Shown here piece after piece: positions 1 through 7,500 of a DNA stretch of 14,354 bases (the stretch's first letter is position 1; each line of letters begins with the position of its first letter). The stretch spans positions 1 through 14,354 of the forward strand of contig CAADSR010000148.1 of NCBI GenBank assembly GCA_900751685.1, read 5' to 3'. Under the pieces are notes generated by a model. The model ran no database searches and was not told the origin of the DNA. It saw nothing but the letters and a program-made list of their open reading frames with translations. The DNA is from Clostridia bacterium (GTDB taxonomy: Bacteria; Bacillota; Clostridia; UBA1381). Both the position numbers and the translations under genes were made by a program.

Positions 1-1150
1 CTAGTAATGGTCCGGATATACGGCTGCGGTAGCGGTTCACCTGTTCGGGCGTACAGGTGCAGGGATGGCGGCTGTCGCCGTAATATCCGCATTTACAGGG
101 ATTCATTGAGGCGATCATCATAATGTTGCAGGGATAAGTCAACGTTGCGTTTACCCTTGATATGGTCACCCTCTCATCCTCCAGGGGCTGGCGGAGGACT
201 TCCAGCACGTCCCGCTTAAACTCCGGCAATTCGTCAAGAAACAATATCCCGTGGTGCGCCAGGGAAAGCTCCCCGGGCTTTGGAATCCTGCCCCCGCCGG
301 AGAGGCCCGAAGCGGATATGGTATGATGGGGGCTTCGGAATGGGCGCTGGCGGATCAGGGGGATATCCTGGGGGAGCACGCCTGCGATGGAATGGATCTT
401 TGTGACCTCCAGGGCCTCGTCAAAGGTCAGGTCGGGCAGGATCCCGCCCATCCGCTGGGCGAGCATGGTTTTCCCGGTCCCCGGCGAGCCGATTAATAGG
501 ATATTATGGTTCCCGGCAGCAGCGATCTCCAGGGCACGCTTGACATTTTCCTGGCCTTTCACATCTGAAAAATCCAGAAGACTGTCATTGCGCTGGGTGA
601 AAAAGCCCTCGATATCTACATGATGGGGAAGGATCTTATTTTCTCCATAAAAATGACTGGTGATTTCTTTTAAAGATGAAGCCGGATAAATCTCCAGCCC
701 ATCGATGACTGCGGCTTCATTGGCATTTTCTTTCGGGACAAACGCTTTGCGGTAGCCGTGTTTATAGCCCGAAATGACCATAGGCAGCACGCCGGAAACA
801 GCGTTTATGCTGCCATCTAAAGAAAGCTCCCCGATAAATAATGTTTTTTCAGTATCGTCTATGGCGATTTGTTCCGTGGCGGATAGGATGGCTATGGCAA
901 TGGGGAGGTCATAAGAAGGGCCTTCTTTTTTTACAGAAGCGGGGGCGAGGTTGATAATGATGCGTTTTGCGGGAAAGCCAAAGCCTGTGTTTTTGATCGC
1001 AGCCCTTGCCCTGTCTTTGGCTTCTTTTACAGCAGCGTCAGGAAGGCCGACCACGTCAAAGCAAGGCATTCCTCCTGAAATATCTGCCTGGACATAAACG
1101 GGGTAGCCATCGATCCCCATCAGGCCAATGCTTGTGATTTGTGATAACAT
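1..1150 (-). CDS. comM: YifB/ComM-family Mg-chelatase-like AAA+ ATPase, C-terminus cut by window edge
   Basis: Reading the minus strand from ATG at 1150 gives 383 codons with no stop before base 1; the family is usually about 500 residues, so roughly the last quarter is missing. The protein opens MLSQITSIGLMGIDGYPVYV, the typical N-terminal Lon-protease-like fold of YifB/ComM, followed by the AAA+ Mg-chelatase domain with Walker A GSPGTGKT at residues 221-228 and Walker B FLDE with Asp306. The segment near the edge has the conserved NPCKCGYYGD stretch. ComM of Gram-negative bacteria is a hexameric helicase that aids branch migration during integration of transformed DNA; the role of clostridial orthologues is less clear. 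The start is supported by AAGGAG (1158-1163), seven bases upstream, and by a consensus-like promoter. The gene is unrelated to its neighbours and is probably core genome. Confidence 0.93.
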   Translation of the reverse strand, partial: MLSQITSIGLMGIDGYPVYVQADISGGMPCFDVVGLPDAAVKEAKDRARAAIKNTGFGFPAKRIIINLAPASVKKEGPSYDLPIAIAILSATEQIAIDDTEKTLFIGELSLDGSINAVSGVLPMVISGYKHGYRKAFVPKENANEAAVIDGLEIYPASSLKEITSHFYGENKILPHHVDIEGFFTQRNDSLLDFSDVKGQENVKRALEIAAAGNHNILLIGSPGTGKTMLAQRMGGILPDLTFDEALEVTKIHSIAGVLPQDIPLIRQRPFRSPHHTISASGLSGGGRIPKPGELSLAHHGILFLDELPEFKRDVLEVLRQPLEDERVTISRVNATLTYPCNIMMIASMNPCKCGYYGDSRHPCTCTPEQVNRYRSRISGPLL

Positions 1151-1195
1151 AGTTTCTCTCCTTGAAAGGACTTATAAGTGCTTTTTCTTATTAAA

Positions 1196-1224
1196 ATAAT
1201 ACCATTTTTGCGGGTGCTTGTCAA
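1196..1224 (-). promoter_or_regulatory. Sigma-A type promoter of comM
   Basis: On the minus strand TTGACA (1219-1224) is separated by exactly 17 bases from TATTAT (1196-1201), a perfect -35 and a 5/6 -10 box. The start codon lies about 45 bases downstream. Confidence 0.8.
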
Positions 1225-1334
1225 ACATTCCCTTTTATATCAGATTTTTTTCGATCCCAATCACACTTTTGTATAAAATTCATATCCTATACCATGGGAT
1301 TTCCCTAAATAAAGTCTGAAAGGAAGGTAGCAAT

Positions 1335-2171
1335 ATGAGCGACAAAACATGTGACACAAACTTTAGAGAGGCTGTGTGCATACATACCGATAAAGTATAT
1401 GATTCTTGCAGAGACAAAGACTGCCTGGAGAATATTCGTGTTTATTTGACCTGTTGTGGCCAAGAAATTGTTGACAAAGCTATCAATGTAAAATGTACAA
1501 AGGCAGAGATCATCTGGGTATTCTCTGATATTGAAGCAGTACCATTCAACCGCGGATTCTATTCGGTAGACCTGAAATATTTCTTCCGGGTTAAGCTTGC
1601 AGTATTTACCGGTGTAGGCCGTCCGACAGAAGTAGAGGGCTTGGCAACATTTGATAAGAAAGTGATCCTATTCGGTTCCGAAGGCAATGCAAAGGTATTT
1701 GCATCCAATTATAAAGAGGATGCATTCGATGCCCAGACATGGCGTAAGACAAACATGCCGAGCGCGATCGTTGAGGTTGTTGACCCGATCGCATTAGGCG
1801 CAAAAGTAGTGGATGCACGCGACAAGAGCTGTTGCTGCTGCGAGGATGATTTTGACATCGCATCAGTACCTGAATCGGTTTGTCGTGTATTCGATGATAA
1901 CCTTGTTTTAGGCGGCGAAGAAAAACGCGTATTCGTATCCCTTGGTATTTTCTCTATCATCAAATTGGAACGCCGTGTTCAGCTCTTGATCCCGGCATAT
2001 GATTTCTGCGTACCGCAGAAAGAGTGCGTCGGTGCAACTGACGACAATCCTTGCGAATTGTTCGAGAGAATCAACTTCCCTGTAGACGAATTTTTCCCGC
2101 CGGAAAAATGCAACTTTGTAGATGATGACAACGACTGTGGATGCGGCTGTAATTGCGGCTGTGACTGCTGA
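1335..2171 (+). CDS. Cysteine-rich conserved clostridial-type protein of unknown function
   Basis: 278 residues, no signal peptide or membrane segment. I count 22 cysteines in three clusters: seven in the first 54 residues (including DSCRDKDC and a CC pair), a run of four consecutive Cys about 60% along, and a tail ending NDCGCGCNCGCDC with six alternating cysteines. The middle (about residues 55-165) is nearly Cys-free and beta-rich in appearance. I do not recognise a named family; the opening resembles uncharacterised proteins I associate with Clostridia. The Cys pattern would fit metal binding or disulfide/thioether cross-linking, as in spore coat or exosporium proteins, but nothing here proves that. 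The start is set by the purine-rich AAAGGAAGG just upstream of ATG. It is monocistronic: comM diverges on one side and a strong terminator follows on the other. Confidence 0.85.
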   Translation: MSDKTCDTNFREAVCIHTDKVYDSCRDKDCLENIRVYLTCCGQEIVDKAINVKCTKAEIIWVFSDIEAVPFNRGFYSVDLKYFFRVKLAVFTGVGRPTEVEGLATFDKKVILFGSEGNAKVFASNYKEDAFDAQTWRKTNMPSAIVEVVDPIALGAKVVDARDKSCCCCEDDFDIASVPESVCRVFDDNLVLGGEEKRVFVSLGIFSIIKLERRVQLLIPAYDFCVPQKECVGATDDNPCELFERINFPVDEFFPPEKCNFVDDDNDCGCGCNCGCDC

Positions 2172-2187
2172 TCAAAACATCAAAGCT

Positions 2188-2211
2188 GCCGGGGACAAAT
2201 AAATTCCCGGC
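2188..2211 (+). other. Hairpin in the 3' untranslated region of the Cys-rich gene
   Basis: GCCGGGGA (2188-2195) can pair with TTCCCGGC (2204-2211) with one G-U pair and an 8-base loop. No T-run follows, so it is not itself a terminator; it may protect the transcript's 3' end. Confidence 0.4.
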
Positions 2212-2221
2212 TTAGTAGAAA

Positions 2222-2255
2222 ACAGAAGCTTCGGCATTGAAGCTTCTGTTTTTTT
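2222..2255 (+). terminator. Intrinsic terminator, probably bidirectional
   Basis: Perfect 11-bp stem ACAGAAGCTTC / GAAGCTTCTGT around a 6-base loop, followed by seven T (2249-2255). On the opposite strand the stem is followed by TTTT, so it can also serve the convergent XRE gene that ends at 2261. Confidence 0.92.
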
Positions 2256-2260
2256 GCAGT

Positions 2261-2473
2261 TTATTTACTTTCAATCGTGATTTTAAAGCCGTTCATGTCT
2301 GCGATTTTTAAAAGGGTATCAAAGGTATAACGCCGCAAGCCTCGCTCATAGCCTTGAATGGTCATTTTACTATAGCCAATCTCTTTTGCAAACTGCTCTT
2401 GTGTTTTTTCTGTACTTTCCCTTATCATTTTGATGATCTTTTTTGGTTCAAATTCATTTGCTGGGATCCTCAT
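2261..2473 (-). CDS. Small XRE/Cro-C1-type helix-turn-helix transcriptional regulator
   Basis: 70 residues from ATG at 2473, almost entirely one HTH_3 domain: the recognition unit TQEQFAKEIGYSKMTIQGYE is followed by a short C-terminal helix and FKITIESK. A longer reading from TTG at 2536 (91 aa) is open, but that TTG is part of the likely -35 box, and the AAGAGGT ribosome site sits seven bases before the ATG at 2473, so the short form is preferred. It is divergent from the secreted lyase gene at 2689, sharing a 215-bp upstream region, so it may regulate that gene or itself. There is no effector or dimerisation domain, and no toxin/antitoxin partner is adjacent. Confidence 0.85.
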   Translation of the reverse strand: MRIPANEFEPKKIIKMIRESTEKTQEQFAKEIGYSKMTIQGYERGLRRYTFDTLLKIADMNGFKITIESK

Positions 2474-2507
2474 TTTTTTACCTCTTCTCATTTGTTTTAC
2501 GATAAGT

Positions 2508-2536
2508 AGCATACAATAAGTATGGCTGCTTGTCAA
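2508..2536 (-). promoter_or_regulatory. Promoter of the XRE regulator
   Basis: Minus-strand TTGACA (2531-2536), 17-base spacer, TATGCT (2508-2513, 4/6). The perfect -35 overlaps the upstream TTG start candidate of the gene, which argues against that start. Confidence 0.65.
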
Positions 2537-2618
2537 TGCGTTAAATTCACTGTAAGCAAAAAAACGCCCATCCTGAAGTGAAAATAATCTTGCTCTTTTC
2601 TAAAATAAATAAAAAGGG

Positions 2619-2647
2619 TTGTTTTAAGGGTGAAAGGATGATATATT
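2619..2647 (+). promoter_or_regulatory. Likely promoter of the PL9-type lyase gene
   Basis: TTGTTT (2619-2624), 17 bases, TATATT (2642-2647). The -10 matches 5/6; the -35 is weak, which would fit an activated or regulated promoter. It lies 41 bases upstream of the ATG at 2689. Confidence 0.5.
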
Positions 2648-2688
2648 AAAAGAAAACGGCCGTTTATTGAGAGTTATGGAGAACGGAT

Positions 2689-4206
2689 ATGATAAAGACA
2701 GGATTTCGAGTGACATTCTTTTTGCTTGCCGCATTTATGATGCTTTCGGTGCGGGCGTATGCGCGGGATTATTATGTGGCAGCCGGTGGCAGTGATTTAA
2801 GTGCCGGAAGTATAGAGCAGCCGTTTCAAAGCCTTATGAGGGCCCAGGACGCCGCTGTGGAAGGAGACACGGTGTACATCAGGGGCGGTGTTTATAGCGT
2901 GTTTGAAATTGCAGCAGCAGACCCCAATTATAATTATGTCCATGATATGACAAAAAGCGGAATTACATACCGGGCTTATCCTGGGGAGCGGCCAGTGTTT
3001 GATTTTGCGGAGGTTCCCACCAATTTGCGGGTATGTGCATTTCATGTCAGGAGCGGTGTGCAGGACGTAATATTTGAAGGGTTTGATGTTACGGGCGTAA
3101 AGGTAGGGGAGCAGAAGCAATCCGAATGCTTCCGAATCGAGGGGAATGCGTCGCTGATTAATATGGCCTGTTATAATAATGAGGCGAGCGGTTTTTATTT
3201 TAATGGGAAAAGAGCCAGCGGGGAATGTATCAATTGTGATTCCTATGACAACATAGGGCCGACGGCCTTGTCCATTGGCAATATCGATGGGTTTGGTGCC
3301 CATGGGGGAAAAGTCGATTTCCGTTATTGCCGGGCTTGGAATAACAGTGATGACGGGTTTGACTGCATCAGCTCCTTCGGGCCGGTCACATTTGACCACT
3401 GCTGGGCGTTCGATATGCGTGCGGGCGGGGATTCCAATGGGTTCAAGGTCGGGGGCTATGGCCGGGCGGATGCTTCCAGGGTCCCGGAAATCGTCCCGGT
3501 GCATACCGTGAAGTATTGCATTGCGGCAGAAAACAACTCCAACGGGTTTTATGCGAACCATCAGCCGGGACAAGCGGCAGAGTGGACCTATAACACAGCG
3601 TTCCATAACCGCCGGGGAAACTATAATATGCTCGAATGCGCCAGCCGGGAAGACAATACGGATATTCCAGGAACAAGGGAAGTCCTTCATTTTAATATTT
3701 CCTATAATGGGCAAATCACAAATGACAATAATCCCCCGGAAAGTGTGACGGATAATTCCTGGACGGTAGAAGGTCTAACTCTTTCGGATCAGGATTTTAT
3801 GAGCCTTGATTGGACAGAATTGTCCCTGCCCCGGCAAGAGGACGGGAGCCTGCCCGAAATCAGCTTTATGCGTCCGGCGGAGAATGACAAATTAAAAGGG
3901 ATGGGCTGTTTTGCGGAGGAACTCTTTTTGAAGTGGGAGGTATCTGTCCGGCAGAACGAATATATATTTGATATAAAGGCTCTTAATTATGATCAGAATA
4001 GTCTATTTGTAGCTGCGTTATATCAGGAGGACAGGCTGGTAGGAGTAGGTTCTCAAAAATATAGCGGGACAGCGGATCTCCGTATCAGCACGCAGTGTGA
4101 AGTGCCTGCTGATATGGCAAAGCTGTTGATCTGGGACGGGCTTGATTCTATTGTCCCACTCTATGAGGCGGAGTCCAGGCCGTTAGAAGAGGGACCGTTC
4201 TTCTAA
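2689..4206 (+). CDS. Secreted polysaccharide lyase family 9-type pectate lyase
   Basis: 505 residues with a signal peptide (cleavage likely after AYA near residue 25). The mature protein starts DYYVAAGGSD...GDTVYIRGG, the usual opening of PL9 right-handed beta-helix lyases, and the helix runs to about residue 360. Residues known to matter in Erwinia Pel9A have clear counterparts: D200 (IDGFGAHGG), D221, D222 and D225 (NNSDDGFD) for calcium, and K253 (NGFKVGG) as the catalytic base, with similar spacing. The family cleaves polygalacturonate by beta-elimination. The last ~100 residues form a separate small domain ending KLLIWDGLDSIVPLYEAES, a segment often seen at the C-terminus of clostridial secreted proteins. 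GGAG at 2678-2681 supports the start. Exact substrate (homogalacturonan or another uronate polymer) is not determinable here. Confidence 0.9.
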   Translation: MIKTGFRVTFFLLAAFMMLSVRAYARDYYVAAGGSDLSAGSIEQPFQSLMRAQDAAVEGDTVYIRGGVYSVFEIAAADPNYNYVHDMTKSGITYRAYPGERPVFDFAEVPTNLRVCAFHVRSGVQDVIFEGFDVTGVKVGEQKQSECFRIEGNASLINMACYNNEASGFYFNGKRASGECINCDSYDNIGPTALSIGNIDGFGAHGGKVDFRYCRAWNNSDDGFDCISSFGPVTFDHCWAFDMRAGGDSNGFKVGGYGRADASRVPEIVPVHTVKYCIAAENNSNGFYANHQPGQAAEWTYNTAFHNRRGNYNMLECASREDNTDIPGTREVLHFNISYNGQITNDNNPPESVTDNSWTVEGLTLSDQDFMSLDWTELSLPRQEDGSLPEISFMRPAENDKLKGMGCFAEELFLKWEVSVRQNEYIFDIKALNYDQNSLFVAALYQEDRLVGVGSQKYSGTADLRISTQCEVPADMAKLLIWDGLDSIVPLYEAESRPLEEGPFF

Positions 4207-4244
4207 CCGCTTGGTTTGCTATTTGATGGATTTGAAATGATTTG

Positions 4245-4296
4245 TTTTGAAACAAAAGTACATTCTTAAAGGGGGATGTACTTTTTTGTTTCAAAA
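4245..4296 (+). terminator. Terminator after the lyase gene within a long inverted repeat
   Basis: AAGTACAT (4256-4263) pairs with ATGTACTT (4276-4283), followed by a run of six T ending at 4287. Outer arms TTTTGAAACAA (4245-4255) and TTGTTTCAAAA (4286-4296) also pair perfectly across a two-base bulge, giving 19 bp in total. The A-rich outer arm could let it act in both directions. Confidence 0.8.
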
Positions 4297-4327
4297 AATA
4301 ATTTTATGTGAAAAAGATAGGATTTTA

Positions 4328-4376
4328 GTTTACATTTTAAATAAAAAAAGCTCTCCTTTAAAAGTAAGAATACATT
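4328..4376 (+). promoter_or_regulatory. Shared upstream element, copy A (giant FAD protein gene)
   Basis: GTTTACATT (4328-4336), 28 bases, TAAGAATACATT (4365-4376), with TCCTTT at offset 26. The same arrangement with identical spacing occurs at 12993-13041 before the radical SAM gene. TACATT recurs 40 bases apart within the element. No sigma-A -35/-10 pair with 16-18 spacing fits it, so an activator site or an alternative sigma factor promoter is more likely. Confidence 0.7.
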
Positions 4377-4549
4377 GTGACAGGGCCCCGCAGGTATTCT
4401 GCTTTATCCCGGAATTTAAAACAATCAATTTTTATTCTGGGATTTTGTTAGAAATATGAATGAAATCATGCCACTCATTCTATAAATCAACATAGAAGGC
4501 ATTTAAATAGATAGATCAAGAATATATTTTAAGAAGGAGATGAGATTTT
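4377..4549 (+). other. 173-bp leader of the giant gene with hairpin
   Basis: Between the shared element and the start codon lie 173 bases, against only 35 at the radical SAM gene. ATCCCGGAAT (4406-4415) can pair with ATTCTGGGAT (4434-4443) with one G-U pair, followed by a short T-rich run: a possible weak attenuator or mRNA stabiliser. No known riboswitch pattern was recognised. A second, unrecognised promoter within this stretch is possible. Confidence 0.4.
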
Positions 4550-7500
4550 ATGGAAAACAACAAAGTAACACGGGAAGCCAGTAATGAGTATAATTTTTTA
4601 GATGACCAGACCCGGCATTCAGAGTGTTATGTCACAGGAGTATATTCAGAGTGTATGGAAGAGGACCAGGATTATGGGGAATATCCAGAATACGATGATT
4701 ATGACGATAAATATGGTGAATGCTATGTCCCAGGAGTTTATGCGGAATGTGATGCGCGTGACCAGGACTATGGGGAACAACATACAGATACATCAGGCGG
4801 TGGAGGTGGCGGTGGGACCGGACCAGATAGAAAGTATAAGATATTAGATATTGTTAATTCTAAAACCGCAGTAGATAATATTGTGTTTACTTATATCATA
4901 GAGGACACCGAGCATAATACATTGATTGCTTCGACAAGTCAGGAAGAATATTTTGTGCATGTGAAGACTACGGATGGATATCAAAAAACCGATAATGAGT
5001 ATTATGTTACATCACCCAGTTCAGTAAAGGTAACATTCGTTGTGCGTGTTATTGATTATATGAGGGAACAATATCCAACAGCGGAAGATGTTTATTATTC
5101 TTCTGTGTTTAGCGGGGTATTGGCCTTGTATGGCGGTGTAGCTCTCTATACACAGCCAAATCAAATAACTTGTAAGGGAATGACCTATGTCACCGAACCT
5201 CATACCAAGTATATCCAAATCTTTGTCATGGTTAAGAATGTCATTGAAAAGAAGGCCGGAAAAATTTTGGATATCCTTTATGATTCCGAGACCACACGGA
5301 CGATTGTAAAGTGTGTGGGCGAAAGAATCTACCGGGCGGATGTGGAAAACGCTGTGTTCTATAAGGATGAAAGATATGCCCTTTCGGAATCCTATGTCAG
5401 CGTTGTACAACTGCGCCCGGCGGTTCAAATGATCATGGAGCAGTTCCATGCCGCCCAGGCGGATATTGTTGTCCATAGTGACCGGATCACCTTTACTGAT
5501 AATAACGGGGTCATGTATAAAGTTTTCTTTAATGACCTTCCGGACTATTATGAGTATGACTATGATTATTATGTTCCGGCCAATGCAACCATTGTAGCCG
5601 AGGTAGACTATACGGACGCGCCGGCGATCCCTGCGAATTATGTGCGTGTTGTAAAAGAGATCCAACGCATCACCGGTGTGACCGACGTGAGCCAGGATGA
5701 TAATTATGTCATTCACTTTTATGGGAAGAAAGTTTATGTCCCCGGTGCTGTCCGGTTTGGGGGATGGGTCTATGCTTCCCCGCAAATGGTGGTTTCCGCA
5801 CTGACCAGTAATTTTGTAGATATCAATGATTATCTGCATAGCTGTGGTTTCTATTATGGGACCGATGATGATGGGAACAGTTATGACGCGTTTGTATATA
5901 AATCACAGACCACTTGGCTTTTGGGGAAAGTGATCACGATCGCCAACCGTTTCCGTGTCAACAGCTCCTATGGATATTATAACCTTACCGTCAGCGCAGA
6001 AATGATTGAGAATGCAGTAAGAACAGTCTTTGGTGTTACGGCACAGGTTCTTGGGGAGAGCGCGCTGGAAAAGAAAACCCTCAAAAGTTATTTTGAATCG
6101 GATTTGTACATTCAAAAGGCAAGAGTTCGTACCGAAGGGGGATACTTGTCAATCAATGGTAAGAGTTTCTTATTATCTAATGTGCAAAGAAAATTTGGCG
6201 GATCTTATTATTTTGATAAAACAAAATTATTGACGGCAGTGAAAAGCCTTACGCCGGATATCATTATAAATGAGATCGCTACCGTTTTGCCGGATGATGA
6301 GCAGTATGCGTTTATTGCAGGGAATAAAGTAAGGCTCAGACTATCTCCAAGAGAGCTTGACCATATGGCCATTGGCGTGGTGGTCAATGGGGAAACAACC
6401 TGGTATGAAAATTCACTGGAGGGAGATCATAGTGAGATCGAAATGGAGATCCCACTATTGCAGCCTGGCGACTGCACCTTGAAGCTCCGGGGGAGGACAA
6501 CAATGGACCCGGCTGTTGTGGGCAAAGACATCCCTTATTCCAAAGAAGTCGAGAAGCAGCGGGAAATCACAGTGCTGGCAGCGATCCCGGATGACTGTGT
6601 CTATATTGAGCCCTATGCGCGGGCAAACAAGTGTATCACAGAGCTTTATTCGGATTATTTAAAGGTGTTTTACCAGCATCCCAGTTACAGCCAGCCGGAA
6701 AAATGTACCTATTACAAATCAAAAATAAACCCCGGCCCTTATGAGCGGGTCTGCTCCTATACGAATGACGGGCTATATATTGAAAAAAAGACGTTCCGTA
6801 TGGATATGGACTTTGATATTGAAACCGACCCTCATAAAGACAGAGACTGGTATTTGAAAAAGCGGGTTTGGCGTCTGCAATCCCAGGGAAAGGTTGCCAG
6901 CTTTAGTGAGGAAAAAACAGAAAGCGGGGCAATGCGAGACGCAGGAAAGAAATATTTTGATGTGGTGTTGAACAGGGTAAGCAGGAAGATTTATAAAGTG
7001 CCGGAGCACAATGCTTTTTATGATGGGCCAATAAGCAGGGCAGCAGAAAGGCCATCTATCCGCCTTGAGAATGATGAGAGTGTCACTAAAGCTAGTGTTA
7101 TGGAGATTCTTTATGGATATGATACGCCGGTGCGTGACTATATTGAGTCTCATTATAAAATGTACAATCCGTCGGAAAGCTTGTCCGGGAGCGGGATGTC
7201 TATTACGTTGTTTGGAAAGCCGTTACAAATCAGTTGCATTATGAATAACGACACTTGGAAAAACAACTCCAGTCCTGAAGAAATCAAAAAAGGGATGGAC
7301 GCATATTTTGGAACCTATTTGAAGAATGTTTATGATGCACTGCCGGAAAAATTAAAAGGGCTGTTCCATTATACACCGGCTGCTGATGCGAAGGAAGTGG
7401 GGAAAATCAGCTTTGACGGCTTTGAAGTCGGGATCCCTACAAGCCTGATCACAAAATCTACAGAGGAAGTAAACCCGGGCAATTATGCCAATATGACGGA

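Noticed and set aside
2474..2536. N-terminal extension of the XRE regulator to 91 residues
   Set aside because: The TTG start is part of a perfect -35 box with a 17-bp spaced -10 downstream, and a ribosome site fits the ATG at 2473.
2797..3714. 305-codon minus-strand ORF opposite the lyase
   Set aside because: The plus strand encodes a clear PL9 protein with catalytic residues; the minus reading is an antisense shadow with no family pattern or ribosome site.
4328..4376. Ordinary sigma-A promoter inside the shared element (TTTACA as -35)
   Set aside because: The bases 17 downstream are TCTCCT here and CCTCCT in copy B, so no -10 box fits in either copy.
4247..4459. 70-codon plus-strand ORF between the lyase and the giant gene
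   Set aside because: It starts with TTG inside the terminator inverted repeat, has no ribosome site and runs through the shared regulatory element; its composition is low-complexity.
4455..4484. Nine-codon upstream ORF (MNEIMPLIL) in the giant gene's leader
   Set aside because: No ribosome site precedes it and there is no run of regulatory codons; probably chance.
5021..5839. 272-codon minus-strand ORF opposite the giant gene
   Set aside because: It is Ile- and His-rich sequence produced by the antisense of Tyr/Asp/Val codons, with no recognisable domain.
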